From positions 1-35,225 of the forward strand of contig CAKTYE010000021.1 of the NCBI GenBank assembly GCA_934631985.1: a stretch of DNA of 35,225 nucleotides, given 5' to 3'. Source of the DNA: an uncultured Clostridia bacterium (GTDB lineage: Bacteria; Bacillota; Clostridia; Christensenellales; Aristaeellaceae). Shown piece by piece: positions 23,355-32,471 of this stretch (within the stretch, counting starts at the first letter, position 1; each line of letters opens with the position of its first letter). The notes under the pieces are model-generated. The model made no database searches. It saw only the letters and a list, made by a program, of their open reading frames with translations, and was not told where the DNA came from. The translations under genes and the position numbers were made by a program.

Positions 23355-25687
23355 ACGCCAAGGAATTGATCCGCGACACCGAACGGCTCCTGCTGACCCA
23401 GGAGCATTGCACCCTGGCGGAGGCCACCGCGCCTCAGCTGCACAATGCCCTTTCCATGGCTGCCATGGAGGCCCTGACCCCCACCTGGGTCAAGTGCGAG
23501 CAGAAGCGGGCGGGCAAGCGTCAGGCTTACTACCTGTCCGCCGAATATCTGATGGGCCGCATGGTGTATAACAACCTGTACTGCCTGGGCCTGCTGGAGG
23601 ATGCGAAAAAGCTGCTGGCGGAAAAAGGCGTGGACATCGTGGAGCTGGAGGACGTGGAGGACGACGCCTTCGGCAACGGCGGTCTGGGCCGGCTGGCTGC
23701 CTGCTTCCTGGACAGCGCCGTGACCATCAACGTGCCGCTGACGGGCTACGGTCTGCGCTACCGCTACGGCCTGTTCAAGCAGAGCTTTGTGAACGGTCGT
23801 CAGCATGAGGAGCCGGACGACTGGGCCAAGTACGGCGACCCGTGGAGCATCCGCAAGGAAAACGAAGCCGTGGTGGTAGAGATGAAGACCGGCAATGTCC
23901 GCGCCGTTCCCTACGACATGCCCATCATCGGCTACGGTGCGAAGAACATCGGCACCCTGCGCCTGTGGCAGTGCGAAAGCCTGCATGAGATCGACTTCCC
24001 GCTGTTCAATCAGCAGGAGTACGCCAAGGCCGCGTCCGACAAGAACAAGGCCGAGGACATCACCAAGTTCCTTTACCCCAACGACACCCGCCGGGAGGGC
24101 AAGCAGCTGCGCATCAAGCAGCAGTATGTGCTTTGCTCCGCGTCCCTGCAGGATATGATTCGCACCTACAAGGCGGCGCACGGCAATGATTTCAGCCAGT
24201 TTGCCGCGTTGCATGCGGTGCAGCTCAACGATACCCATCCCACCATGTCCATCCCCGAGCTGATCCGCCTGCTGCTGAAGGAAGGCCTGAGCTTTGAGGA
24301 TGCGTTCCTGATCGGTCAGGAGGTATTCGCCTACACCAACCACACGGTGATGCAGGAGGCGCTGGAAAAGTGGGATCTGTCGCTGCTGGCCAGCGTCTGC
24401 CCCGAGCTGGTGAAGATCATCCGCAAGATCGACGCGCGGTTCAAGAAGGACATGAAGGCCGCCAAAGCCGAGGTTCGCCGGGATCGCTGCGTCATTTGGG
24501 AAAATCAGGTGCATATGGCGCAGATGGCGGTGTACGGCACCCATGCCACCAACGGCGTGGCGGAGATCCATAGCCAGATCTTGAAGGACGACGTGTTCCA
24601 CGCCTGGTATGAGCTGTACCCCGAGCGGTTCCAGAATAAGACCAACGGCATCACCCAGCGCCGCTGGCTGGGCCTGTGCAACTCCGAGCTGTCCGCGCTG
24701 CTCACCGAGAAGATCGGCGACGGCTTCCTGACCGACCTGTACAAGCTGGAAAAGCTGCGTCCGCTGATCGACGATGAGCTGTGCGACCGCTTCCACGACA
24801 TCAAGCAGCTCAAGAAGGCACAGCTTTCCGCAGAAATTCTGCACAGCGAGGGCGTTGCCATCGACCCGGAGATGATGTTTGACGTGCAGGTCAAGCGTCT
24901 GCATGAATACAAGCGTCAGCTGATGAACGCGCTGTCCATTCTCGCCATCTACGATCAGCTGAAAGCGGGCAAGCTGCCGGATTTCACCCCCACGGCGTTC
25001 ATTTTCGGCGCGAAGGCAGCTCCCGGCTATGACCGGGCCAAGGCCATCATCCACCTTATCAACATGATCGCGGACAAGGTGAACGCGGACGAGGATGTGA
25101 ACGACCTGCTGAAGGTGGTGTTCGTGCAGAACTACAACTGCTCTTACGCTGAGAAGATCATTCCTGCCGCGGATGTCAGCGAACAGATCTCCCCCGCAGG
25201 CACCGAGGCCAGCGGCACGGGCAACATGAAGCTGATGCTGAACGGCGCGGTAACGCTGGGTACCTTTGACGGTGCGAACATCGAGATCGTGGAGCAGGCC
25301 GGTCGGGAGAACAACTACATTTTCGGCGCGACGGTGGACGAGCTGAACGCCGTGAAGGACAGCTATGATCCCCGTGCGCTGTACAACAGCGACCCGCTGC
25401 TGCACCGTGTGCTGGACACGCTGATCGACGGCACCTTCCCCGATGAGGACGGCATGCTGCGGGAGCTGTACACCGCCCTGCTGGACGGCGCAAGCTGGCA
25501 CAAGCCCGACCACTACTTTGTGCTGAAGGATTTCAAATCGTACCTGGCGGCGAAACTGCAAGTGAACGCCGACTATCAGGACGCCCGTGCTTTCAGCCGC
25601 AAGTGCCTGATGAACGTCTCCGGCGCGGGCAAGTTCTCCTCGGACCGCACCATTGCCCAGTATGCGAAGGAAATTTGGAACGTGTGA
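23351..25687 (+). CDS. glgP: Glycogen/maltodextrin phosphorylase
   Basis: A 778-residue GT35 phosphorylase that cleaves terminal alpha-1,4 glucose with phosphate to give glucose-1-phosphate. The pyridoxal-phosphate lysine is K627 in EASGTGNMKLMLNGA, followed by the GTFDGANIEI signature; the N-terminal half contains YYLSAEYLMGR and GNGGLGRLAACFLDS, both standard. The length is close to the 750-850 residues usual for the family. AGGAGGA lies before the ATG at 23351; longer in-frame reading into malQ is not needed. A bidirectional terminator lies 28 bases after the stop. It completes the intracellular half of the maltodextrin pathway. Confidence 0.95.
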   Translation: MNAKELIRDTERLLLTQEHCTLAEATAPQLHNALSMAAMEALTPTWVKCEQKRAGKRQAYYLSAEYLMGRMVYNNLYCLGLLEDAKKLLAEKGVDIVELEDVEDDAFGNGGLGRLAACFLDSAVTINVPLTGYGLRYRYGLFKQSFVNGRQHEEPDDWAKYGDPWSIRKENEAVVVEMKTGNVRAVPYDMPIIGYGAKNIGTLRLWQCESLHEIDFPLFNQQEYAKAASDKNKAEDITKFLYPNDTRREGKQLRIKQQYVLCSASLQDMIRTYKAAHGNDFSQFAALHAVQLNDTHPTMSIPELIRLLLKEGLSFEDAFLIGQEVFAYTNHTVMQEALEKWDLSLLASVCPELVKIIRKIDARFKKDMKAAKAEVRRDRCVIWENQVHMAQMAVYGTHATNGVAEIHSQILKDDVFHAWYELYPERFQNKTNGITQRRWLGLCNSELSALLTEKIGDGFLTDLYKLEKLRPLIDDELCDRFHDIKQLKKAQLSAEILHSEGVAIDPEMMFDVQVKRLHEYKRQLMNALSILAIYDQLKAGKLPDFTPTAFIFGAKAAPGYDRAKAIIHLINMIADKVNADEDVNDLLKVVFVQNYNCSYAEKIIPAADVSEQISPAGTEASGTGNMKLMLNGAVTLGTFDGANIEIVEQAGRENNYIFGATVDELNAVKDSYDPRALYNSDPLLHRVLDTLIDGTFPDEDGMLRELYTALLDGASWHKPDHYFVLKDFKSYLAAKLQVNADYQDARAFSRKCLMNVSGAGKFSSDRTIAQYAKEIWNV

Positions 25688-25714
25688 TGGGGACGATGAG
25701 CATCTAAGGTTTAC

Positions 25715-25749
25715 AAAAAGAGAGTCTGTATGCAGCAGACTCTCTTTTT
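25715..25749. terminator. Bidirectional terminator between glgP and the cob operon
   Basis: AAAAAGAGAGTCTG (25715-25728) pairs perfectly with CAGACTCTCTTTTT (25736-25749). It provides a T-run on both strands and serves the two convergent operons. Confidence 0.9.
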
Positions 25750-25802
25750 GTATTGGTTTGTATTGATATGGACGTATCACCGCATACCACAGCGCCGCCT
25801 GT

Positions 25803-26351
25803 TTACACCCTCTCCCACCGTCCGTTCTGCATCAGGGCAAAGCCTTCGCCACATTTCACCTGCCAGCAGAAATACTCCTGCGGCGGGCGTGCGCAGGCTT
25901 CCATCACCGCCATAATCGTTCCGCCATGAACCACAAAGGCCGCGTCCTCCTGTGCAGGCATCGCTGCCACGGCCTGCTGAAAGCCTGCCACGCACCTGGC
26001 GGCAAACGCTGTGCGGCTTTCACCTCCGGGAAAGGGCAGCGTTCCGCCGGAGTCGATCCACGCCTGATAGTCTGCCCGACCGTTCAACTCCGCGTAATTT
26101 TTCCCCTCGAACAGGCCGAAATCACACTCGCGCAGGGCGGGTACCACGATCGGCGGCAGTCCCGGATACAGCAGCTGCGCCGTTTCTATGCAGCGCTTCA
26201 GCGGGCTGACGAACACGCGGGACACCGGCGGGTATGTCCGCGCCTTCAGTTCGGCAATGCCCTGCGGACAGAGCGGCTCATCCGTCGTACCGATGTAGCG
26301 GCCTTCCAAGTTGCCTGCCGTTTTGCCGTGCCTGATCAGATAGATCGTCAT
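25803..26351 (-). CDS. cobC: Histidine phosphatase, probable alpha-ribazole phosphatase
   Basis: A 182-residue phosphoglycerate-mutase-like phosphatase. The N-terminal RHG motif (MTIYLIRHGKT, catalytic His8) and the later VVHGG with the second His are both present, as is SPLKRCIETAQ, which carries a phosphate-binding arginine. As the last gene of a cobalamin operon it most likely removes the 5'-phosphate from alpha-ribazole phosphate or from cobalamin phosphate, the CobC reaction. The start at 26351 (ATGA overlap with the upstream stop) is preferred over a longer reading that extends into the upstream gene. Confidence 0.85.
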   Translation of the reverse strand: MTIYLIRHGKTAGNLEGRYIGTTDEPLCPQGIAELKARTYPPVSRVFVSPLKRCIETAQLLYPGLPPIVVPALRECDFGLFEGKNYAELNGRADYQAWIDSGGTLPFPGGESRTAFAARCVAGFQQAVAAMPAQEDAAFVVHGGTIMAVMEACARPPQEYFCWQVKCGEGFALMQNGRWERV

Positions 26352-26674
26352 TTCAGCCGCACCCCGATGCCGCACATTACCCGTGTGACGCTTTCCGCAT
26401 GCTCCGCCAGCAAGCACAGGGCGCGGCCCACTGCCTCCCGCCAGGCACGCTCCTCCCGGGAAAGCGGAACGACCCCCGAGCCCACCTCGTCAGATACCAC
26501 CACCAGGGCAGGCTGCTCCGCACAAAGGCGCTGGGCATAGGCCAGCGTATCCTCGCCTGCCGCCAGTTTCTCCCGCAGGAGCTTATGGAAGTCCGTCAGC
26601 AGCGCCGCGCCGGGATTCTCCCTGCGCGCAAGCTCCTCCTGTCCCTGAAACACCCCACCTACATACAGCTTCAT
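26348..26674 (-). CDS. Short CobU-like protein with altered P-loop
   Basis: A 108-residue protein beginning MKLYVGGVFQGQEELA. The position and shape of VGGVFQGQ match the P-loop start of CobU (GGxxSGKS), but the lysine and serine of the loop are replaced. The later segment ALVVVSDEVGSGVVPLSREE matches the CobU stretch after Walker B, where the kinase has a DEVGxGVVP motif. It is about 60 residues shorter than a full CobU, and a complete cobU lies two genes upstream. It may have lost kinase activity or play an accessory role. It overlaps both neighbours by ATGA, so it is an integral member of the operon. Confidence 0.75.
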   Translation of the reverse strand: MKLYVGGVFQGQEELARRENPGAALLTDFHKLLREKLAAGEDTLAYAQRLCAEQPALVVVSDEVGSGVVPLSREERAWREAVGRALCLLAEHAESVTRVMCGIGVRLK

Positions 26675-27429
26675 AAATACCTCCCCAGCACGATGCATAC
26701 AAGGCCGACCAGTTCCGCCGTCTGCACATACCAGCCCGCCTGATCGCCGGAAATGCCTCCGAAATATTTCTTCGCCCGATACGCATACCAGGCAAGGCAG
26801 GCCAGCGCCCCCGCCGGGAGCAGCACGCCGAGCCAGCCCATTCCGTATACCGCTGCTGCCATTCCCAGCACAAACCAGCACCACGCGGCAATGGTCACCC
26901 GCCGATGATCGGAAGCCCGCGCGTTATCCGCCAGCATGCCCTGCTTCCGTGCCTGGGGCAGGGCCACCATGGCATAGGCGCTCATGCTTCTGGAAAGCAC
27001 AAAGGCCGCTGTCAGCGCAAGCCCCTGGGCGGCAGTGCAGGCGCTCAGCAGCCCAGCCGTCAGCAGCAGATAGCAGCCACAGGCAATGACCGCAAAGGCC
27101 CCTACATGAGCATCCTTCAAAATTTCCAGCCGCTTCTCCCTAGGCTGCCAGGAGGACATGGCGTCCGTCACGTCCATGAAGCCATCCATGTGGATGCCCC
27201 CGGTCACCAGCAGCGGTAGCACGGCCCCCACCGCACCCCGCAGCAGCTGCTCTATGTACAGCCTGTCGCAAAGCGCCAGCCAGCCCCAGAGCAGCCCGCC
27301 AACGACCACACCGATCAGCGGGAAAAAGCACATGCTCCAGCGCCTGTTTTCCTGCGCCCAGTCCACCTGGGGCATGGGAATGCGCGTATAGCTGGCAAAG
27401 GCGATGATCAGTCCCTTCAGCGCATGCAT
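26671..27429 (-). CDS. cobS: Adenosylcobinamide-GDP ribazoletransferase (cobalamin synthase)
   Basis: A 252-residue polytopic membrane enzyme that joins adenosylcobinamide-GDP with alpha-ribazole (phosphate) to make cobalamin (phosphate). Family landmarks: SYTRIPMP near the N-terminus, GGIHMDGFMDVTDAM, LKDAHVGAFA and GGISGDQAG near the end. Five to seven hydrophobic helices are visible. It overlaps cobU by 13 bases and the short CobU-like gene by 4. Confidence 0.94.
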   Translation of the reverse strand: MHALKGLIIAFASYTRIPMPQVDWAQENRRWSMCFFPLIGVVVGGLLWGWLALCDRLYIEQLLRGAVGAVLPLLVTGGIHMDGFMDVTDAMSSWQPREKRLEILKDAHVGAFAVIACGCYLLLTAGLLSACTAAQGLALTAAFVLSRSMSAYAMVALPQARKQGMLADNARASDHRRVTIAAWCWFVLGMAAAVYGMGWLGVLLPAGALACLAWYAYRAKKYFGGISGDQAGWYVQTAELVGLVCIVLGRYL

Positions 27430-27935
27430 GGTATGTCTCCCTTCAGGTACATGGGCAGGCCGCAGACGATCTCCACCACCGCATCGGACAGCGCTGCCGC
27501 CGCGGCATTGACCTCTGTCAGCGTTTGTAGATAGGCCGTAGTGGATGCGTCATAGGTCACGCCGTCGGCAAACACGTTGCCCGTCACAAGGATCAGGTGA
27601 CGCGCCCGCGCCGCCATGCTGTGCAATGCAGGCAGCAGCCGTGCCGTGTCACCGCCGCCGAATATTTCGTTTGCCACCCAGTTTGGCACATCCTCCACCA
27701 GCACGGCAGTATCCGGCGGGAACGAGGCATTCGCCAAATCCACGGAAGCCTCCACCGTCCGAAAACCCTTGTCTGCCCGTTGGGCGCGATGTCTTGCCAC
27801 CCGCCGCAGGGATTCCTCATCCGCTGCCTGCATGGTTGCCAGGTATACCCGCGCACTGCCCGGAAGGGTGACGGCAAGCCGTTCCGCCCAGCGGGATTTT
27901 CCGCTGCCGCTGCCGCCCATGACCAGCACGATCAT
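27417..27935 (-). CDS. cobU: Adenosylcobinamide kinase / phosphate guanylyltransferase
   Basis: A 172-residue full-length CobU. Walker A is GGSGSGKS at residues 7-14; RHRAQR lies where the GMP-attaching histidine region is found in the family; DVPNWVANE corresponds to Walker B, and TGNVFADGVTYDAST to the segment usually reading VSNEVGxGIVP, which is changed here. It phosphorylates adenosylcobinamide and then adds GMP. It overlaps cobT by 4 bases and cobS by 13. Confidence 0.9.
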   Translation of the reverse strand: MIVLVMGGSGSGKSRWAERLAVTLPGSARVYLATMQAADEESLRRVARHRAQRADKGFRTVEASVDLANASFPPDTAVLVEDVPNWVANEIFGGGDTARLLPALHSMAARARHLILVTGNVFADGVTYDASTTAYLQTLTEVNAAAAALSDAVVEIVCGLPMYLKGDIPCMR

Positions 27936-28987
27936 GTTTTCTCCTCCTGCGGCGTGTAGGCCGCCATCTCCAGCGCACGGAAGGTGTGCGCCCCGTGGTA
28001 GACCCGCAGGGCCATATCCAACAGGGGCAGGAGCATCACCGCACCCGTTCCCTCACCCAGGGCCATGTCGCCGTGCAGCACGGGATGCAGCGCCAGCGCG
28101 TCCAGCACCAGCCGCCCCGCAGGCTCCCGACTTTGATGGGACGGCAACACATAGTCCCGCGTTCCCGGACAAAGACGTTCCGCCAGCAGCGCCGCCGTGC
28201 AGGAGATCATACCATCCGCAATGACCGGCACATGCGCCTGCGCGCCGCCGAGGAAGATGCCCATGAGTCCCGCCAGATCAAAGCCGCCCACCTTGTGCAG
28301 CACGTCCAGCGCATCGTCCGGGCGGGGCTGATTCACCGCCAGCGCCCGCTGCACGGCAGACAGCTTTCGCGCAAGTCCGCTGTCAGACAGCCCTGCGCCG
28401 CGGCCCACGATCCGCTCTGGCGCGATCCCCAGCAACGCCGAGGCCACCGCCGCAGAGGTTGTCGTGTTGCCGATGCCCATTTCTCCCGTGGCAATAATAC
28501 GATAGCCGCGCCTGCGCATGTCCGCCGCCAGCGCCATGCCCTGCGTCACGGCCCGCTCTGCCTCCGCACGGGTCATGGCGGGGCCGAGGGTCATGTTCGC
28601 CGTGCCATGGCCCGGGGAGCAGTCCAGGATACGCGCGTCCTGCACCCGTTCTGCCATGCCCATGTCCACACAGAACACATCCGCCGAAGCGGCCTGCGCC
28701 ATGAGATTCACGTTGGCCTCCCCCGCCGCGATGCTCTGCGCCACCCGGCGGGTCACATCCTGCCCGGACTGGCTTACGCCCTCCGCCACCACACCGTTGT
28801 CGGCGCAGCACACCAGCACGCAGGCAGGCGCCGCCTGCACCGCCGCGCTGCCGGTAATACCTGCCATCTGCACCACCAGCTGTTCAAACCTGCCAAGGCT
28901 GTTTAGGGGCTTTGCCACTGCATCCCACTGGGCCTTGGCCTGCGCCATGGCAGCTTTGTCCAATGGACGGATCGTCTCCAGCTTCAT
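27932..28987 (-). CDS. cobT: Nicotinate-nucleotide:dimethylbenzimidazole phosphoribosyltransferase
   Basis: A 351-residue enzyme that activates the lower ligand base to its alpha-ribotide, using nicotinate mononucleotide. Clear family segments are SLGRFEQLVVQMAGI near the N-terminus, CADNGVVAEGVSQ, the glycine-rich ATGEMGIGNTTTSAA, and the C-terminal GEGTGAVMLLPLLDMAL with the catalytic glutamate. Length is standard. It overlaps cbiB and cobU by 4 bases each. Which base is attached cannot be read from the sequence; there are no dimethylbenzimidazole synthesis genes here. Confidence 0.96.
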   Translation of the reverse strand: MKLETIRPLDKAAMAQAKAQWDAVAKPLNSLGRFEQLVVQMAGITGSAAVQAAPACVLVCCADNGVVAEGVSQSGQDVTRRVAQSIAAGEANVNLMAQAASADVFCVDMGMAERVQDARILDCSPGHGTANMTLGPAMTRAEAERAVTQGMALAADMRRRGYRIIATGEMGIGNTTTSAAVASALLGIAPERIVGRGAGLSDSGLARKLSAVQRALAVNQPRPDDALDVLHKVGGFDLAGLMGIFLGGAQAHVPVIADGMISCTAALLAERLCPGTRDYVLPSHQSREPAGRLVLDALALHPVLHGDMALGEGTGAVMLLPLLDMALRVYHGAHTFRALEMAAYTPQEEKT

Positions 28988-29940
28988 CCGATCACCCCCA
29001 GCGCCCAGGATGCCAGCGTCAGCAAAAGCAGCATCAACACCGATGCGGCGTACATTATCCGCACGGTGCTGCGAATGTCCCCCCGCACCGGCCTGCGCAG
29101 ATCATCACCGATGGTGGGCTTCTCCACGGGCTTGCCAAAGTACAGATGCGTACCGCCCAGCTGCACATGCAGCGCTCCCGCCGCAGCCGCCTCGCTCCAG
29201 GCGCAGTTAGGACTTTTGTGGTTGCGGTGATCCCGCCGCATGATGCGAAAGGCCGTCTTGCCGTCCAGTCCGCACAGCGCCGCTCCCAGGCTCAGCAGAC
29301 ACCCGGTCAGCCGTGCCGGCAGGTAGTTCCATACATCATCGAGCTTCGCGCTGCTCCAGCCGATGTCCCGATATTTTTCATCCAGATAGCCCACCATGGA
29401 ATCCAGCGTGGAGCTGGCCTTGAAGGCCCACATCAGCACCGGGCCGCCCAGCAGCCCATACAGCATGGGCGAAATAATGCCGTCGGTGGTGTTCTCCGCC
29501 ACGGTTTCGATGGTGGCGCACACCACCTCCCGCTCGGAAAGCTCCGCCGTGTCCCGGCCCACGATCCGTGCCACCTGCTTGCGGCCCGCATCCAGGCCCT
29601 GTCCCAACGCCTTTTCCACGCCGATGGCCTCCTGCGCCAGACACTTTGCAGACAAGCCCATCCAGTCCAGCAGCGCCATGACGATCAGCCGGGGAATACG
29701 TCCCAGCAGCCCTGCCAGGAAGATCAGCAGCCCAGATGCCGCAATGGTCAGCAGCACGGTCGTCATGGTCAGCAGTACCGCGCTGCGGCGCAGATCGCCG
29801 CCCCGCGCCCGCAGCTTTTTTTCACACCAGCTGATGTACTTCCCGATGATGCACACCGGATGATACAGCCACGCTGGATCTCCCAGCAGAAGATCCAGCA
29901 CACAGCCTGCCAGCAGCGCCAGATAAAAATCCGTCCACAT
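28984..29940 (-). CDS. cbiB: Adenosylcobinamide-phosphate synthase
   Basis: A 318-residue membrane protein that attaches (R)-1-amino-2-propanol phosphate to adenosylcobyric acid. The start has LLDLLLGDPAWLYHPV, followed by the ENTTDGIISPMLYGLLGGP signature and YRDIGWSSAKLDDVWNYLPA. The C-terminal hydrophobic segment is present. It lies 5 bases after the cobQ stop and overlaps cobT, between the enzymes that make its two substrates (cobQ for cobyric acid, cobD for the aminopropanol phosphate). Confidence 0.95.
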   Translation of the reverse strand: MWTDFYLALLAGCVLDLLLGDPAWLYHPVCIIGKYISWCEKKLRARGGDLRRSAVLLTMTTVLLTIAASGLLIFLAGLLGRIPRLIVMALLDWMGLSAKCLAQEAIGVEKALGQGLDAGRKQVARIVGRDTAELSEREVVCATIETVAENTTDGIISPMLYGLLGGPVLMWAFKASSTLDSMVGYLDEKYRDIGWSSAKLDDVWNYLPARLTGCLLSLGAALCGLDGKTAFRIMRRDHRNHKSPNCAWSEAAAAGALHVQLGGTHLYFGKPVEKPTIGDDLRRPVRGDIRSTVRIMYAASVLMLLLLTLASWALGVIG

Positions 29941-29945
29941 GATGT

Positions 29946-31448
29946 TCAGCGTTCCCCCCGAAGGATGGCATAAATTGCATCCATGTCCAAGCTGTCGCGC
30001 ACAATGGCGGCAATGCGGTCAAACTCTCGCTCGCGGAAGTCCGCCAGCGTCAGGGGCTTTTCCGCCGCCGTGGTCAGCCCCTTCTGCGCCCGCACATGGG
30101 CGGCGATGCAGCCAAACAGCTGTCCATCGTCAAACAGCCCATGCAGATAGCTGCCCATGACGTTGCCGTCCTCGCTGCGTACCCCGTCGACCTCACCACC
30201 AATGCGCATCCACGGCACAGCGCGCGGGCCGAAGCGATTCTGCCCCGCGTGAATCTCATAGCCGTCCACCAGCATGCCGTCGGCAGCCTTCAGCCAGCCC
30301 TCCGCGCATTCCACCCGACCCGTAGCCTGACGGGTGCGCTTTTCCGGGGCGAAGGTCACCTCCATGTCCAGCAGGCCCAGCCCGCTGACCTCTGGCACGC
30401 TGGATTCCACATGCAGCGGATCCCGCAGCACCGTTCCCAGCATTTGATAGCCGCCGCACACGCCCAGCACCAGACCGCCCGCCCGGGCATGACGAATGAT
30501 AGCTGCATCCATGCCCCGGCTGCGCAGAAACAGCAAGTCCTCAATGGTGTTCTTCGTTCCCGGCAGCATGACCACATCCGCCCCGGCAAGCTCCTCCGGG
30601 CGCTCGGCATAGTTGCAGCTCACGCCCTCCATCAGGTTCAGCGCCTGAAAGTCCGTGAAGTTGGCAATGTGCGGCAGGCGCACCACCGCCACGTTGACGC
30701 TGCCCGTCGCCTGTACCTGATGAAAGCGCTCCGTCACGCTGTCCTCATCCTCCAGCGCCACGTCCATCCACGGCACAACGCCCAGCACCGGGATGTGAAT
30801 GCGTTCCTCCAGCATGCGCAGCCCCGGCTCCAGGATCTTCACATCCCCGCGGAATTTGTTGATGATCACGCCCTTGACCCGGGCGCGTTCCTCCTCCGTC
30901 AGCAGCATCACCGTTCCCAGCAGCGACGCGAACACGCCGCCCAGGTCGATGTCTCCCACCAGCAGCACAGGCGCGTCCGCCGCCTCCGCCATGGACATGT
31001 TCACAATGTCCCCGTCCCGCAGGTTGATCTCCGCAGGACTGCCCGCGCCCTCGATGACCACGCAGTCCACCGTGCTTTCCAGCCGATCGTAGGTCTCCCG
31101 AATGCGCTTACGAAGCTGGGGCTTATACTGCTGATATTCCATGGCGGTCATGCTGCCGACGGCCCGCCCGTCCACGATCACCTGGGAGCGGCGGTCGCTG
31201 GTGGGCTTGAGCAGCACGGGATTCATGCGCACGTCCGGCTCCATCCCGGCGGCCTGGGCCTGCATGGCCTGCGCCCGTCCGATCTCCGCGCCGTCCTTCG
31301 TCACAAAGGAATTCAGCGCCATGTTCTGCGCCTTGAAGGGCGCGACCCGCCAGCCGTCCTGCTTCAAAATGCGCAGCAGGGCAGCGCACAGCACGCTTTT
31401 CCCCACGGAGGAAGCCGTTCCCTGCACCATCAGGCTTTTTCCACGCAT
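29946..31448 (-). CDS. cobQ: Cobyric acid synthase
   Basis: A 500-residue amidotransferase that makes four glutamine-dependent amidations of adenosylcobyrinic acid a,c-diamide. The N-terminal domain has the P-loop-like QGTASSVGKS and MVQGT start, followed by FKAQNMALNS. The C-terminal glutaminase domain has the nucleophile C331 in GVCGGYQMLG and H436 in GSYLHGLFD. The ATG at 31448 follows GGAGGG; an in-frame reading back to 31568 would run into cobD. Its presence, without any corrin-ring genes in the window, means either that ring synthesis genes lie elsewhere or that incomplete corrinoids are salvaged. Confidence 0.95.
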   Translation of the reverse strand: MRGKSLMVQGTASSVGKSVLCAALLRILKQDGWRVAPFKAQNMALNSFVTKDGAEIGRAQAMQAQAAGMEPDVRMNPVLLKPTSDRRSQVIVDGRAVGSMTAMEYQQYKPQLRKRIRETYDRLESTVDCVVIEGAGSPAEINLRDGDIVNMSMAEAADAPVLLVGDIDLGGVFASLLGTVMLLTEEERARVKGVIINKFRGDVKILEPGLRMLEERIHIPVLGVVPWMDVALEDEDSVTERFHQVQATGSVNVAVVRLPHIANFTDFQALNLMEGVSCNYAERPEELAGADVVMLPGTKNTIEDLLFLRSRGMDAAIIRHARAGGLVLGVCGGYQMLGTVLRDPLHVESSVPEVSGLGLLDMEVTFAPEKRTRQATGRVECAEGWLKAADGMLVDGYEIHAGQNRFGPRAVPWMRIGGEVDGVRSEDGNVMGSYLHGLFDDGQLFGCIAAHVRAQKGLTTAAEKPLTLADFREREFDRIAAIVRDSLDMDAIYAILRGER

Positions 31449-31473
31449 GTTTTTCCCTCCAAGCCGTATCGCT

Positions 31474-32454
31474 TTACGCTTCCATGCACTGACAAAGCGC
31501 GTCCAGAAAGCGTTCATTTTCCGCCGTGGTCTTGACCGCCAGCCGCAGATAGCTCGGCGGCAGGCCAAAGGAATCGCAGACGCGCACCAGGATGCGCTTT
31601 TCCCGCAGACGCGCCACGGTCTCCGTCATGTCCCGCCCGAAATCTGCCAGCAGAAAGGGTGCGCGGGAGGGCAGTACCCGCACGCCCCACGCCTTCAGCG
31701 CCGCTGCAAACGTTTCCCGCCGCGCGTCCGTTGCCGCAGCGTCCGCCGCCATGTCCTGCACATGCGAGGGCAGCGCAGCGGCAACTGCGGCAGCAAGGCT
31801 GTTCAGCGACCAGGTAAGCATGCGCTGCTCCAGGGCCTGCACGGTCTCCGGCGCGGCGCACACATACCCCAGCCGCACACCGGGGATGCACAGAATTTTC
31901 GTCAGCGACCCCACCACCGTCAGTCCCAGCTGCACCTTTGTCCGCACGGTGCAGTCCGGGCAGTAGTCGATGAAGGCTTCATCCACCACCAGCGATGCGC
32001 CCCGCGTCCGCAGGGCTTCAAAGGCTGTCAGCACCTGCGCCGCCGTCCGCGCCTCCCCGGTGGGGTTATTGGGGTTGCACAGCACTGCCGTATCCTCCTG
32101 CCGTGCTGCCGCCCAGGCATCAACGCTGCGGCCCCGCACCTGCGCCCGCTCTGCGTATTCGCCGAAGGTAGGCGGCTGGAGCAGGACGCGCCCGCGGTCC
32201 AGCGACAGCGCCAGATCAATGGCCTGCGCCCCGCCTGCCGTGGGCAGGATACAGGCTTCCTCCACGCCCAGCGCCGCCGCAAGCCCCTGCCGTGCCGCCC
32301 GCATGCGTCTGTCCGGGTAATAGCGGGTATCCGCCACGGCCCGCTGCATGACCTCCGTCACCCACGCTGGCGTACCCTCGGGGCGCAGATTGGCGGAATA
32401 GTCCAGCCAATCCTCCGGGCGCGCTTCGTCCCATACATTGCCGCCATGCTTCAT
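31474..32454 (-). CDS. cobD: L-threonine-O-3-phosphate decarboxylase
   Basis: A 326-residue PLP enzyme of the aminotransferase fold type I, close to histidinol-phosphate aminotransferase. PLP lysine is K186 in SLTKILCIPGVRLGY; other landmarks are CNPNNPTG and VVDEAFIDY. In a cob operon this fold is CobD, which makes (R)-1-amino-2-propanol phosphate for CbiB. I chose the ATG at 32454 (MKHGGNVWDEARPEDW, the usual CobD start) because GGGAGG lies 8 bases before it; an upstream in-frame ATG at 32487 lies inside cobO. A stand-alone HisC role is unlikely given the context. Confidence 0.92.
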   Translation of the reverse strand: MKHGGNVWDEARPEDWLDYSANLRPEGTPAWVTEVMQRAVADTRYYPDRRMRAARQGLAAALGVEEACILPTAGGAQAIDLALSLDRGRVLLQPPTFGEYAERAQVRGRSVDAWAAARQEDTAVLCNPNNPTGEARTAAQVLTAFEALRTRGASLVVDEAFIDYCPDCTVRTKVQLGLTVVGSLTKILCIPGVRLGYVCAAPETVQALEQRMLTWSLNSLAAAVAAALPSHVQDMAADAAATDARRETFAAALKAWGVRVLPSRAPFLLADFGRDMTETVARLREKRILVRVCDSFGLPPSYLRLAVKTTAENERFLDALCQCMEA

Positions 32455-32471
32455 GGCCTTGTCCTCCCGTC

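Noticed and set aside
23090..25780. An 896-codon minus-strand frame opposite glgP
   Set aside because: It is antisense to a clear phosphorylase and runs through a terminator, with no motif or ribosome site.
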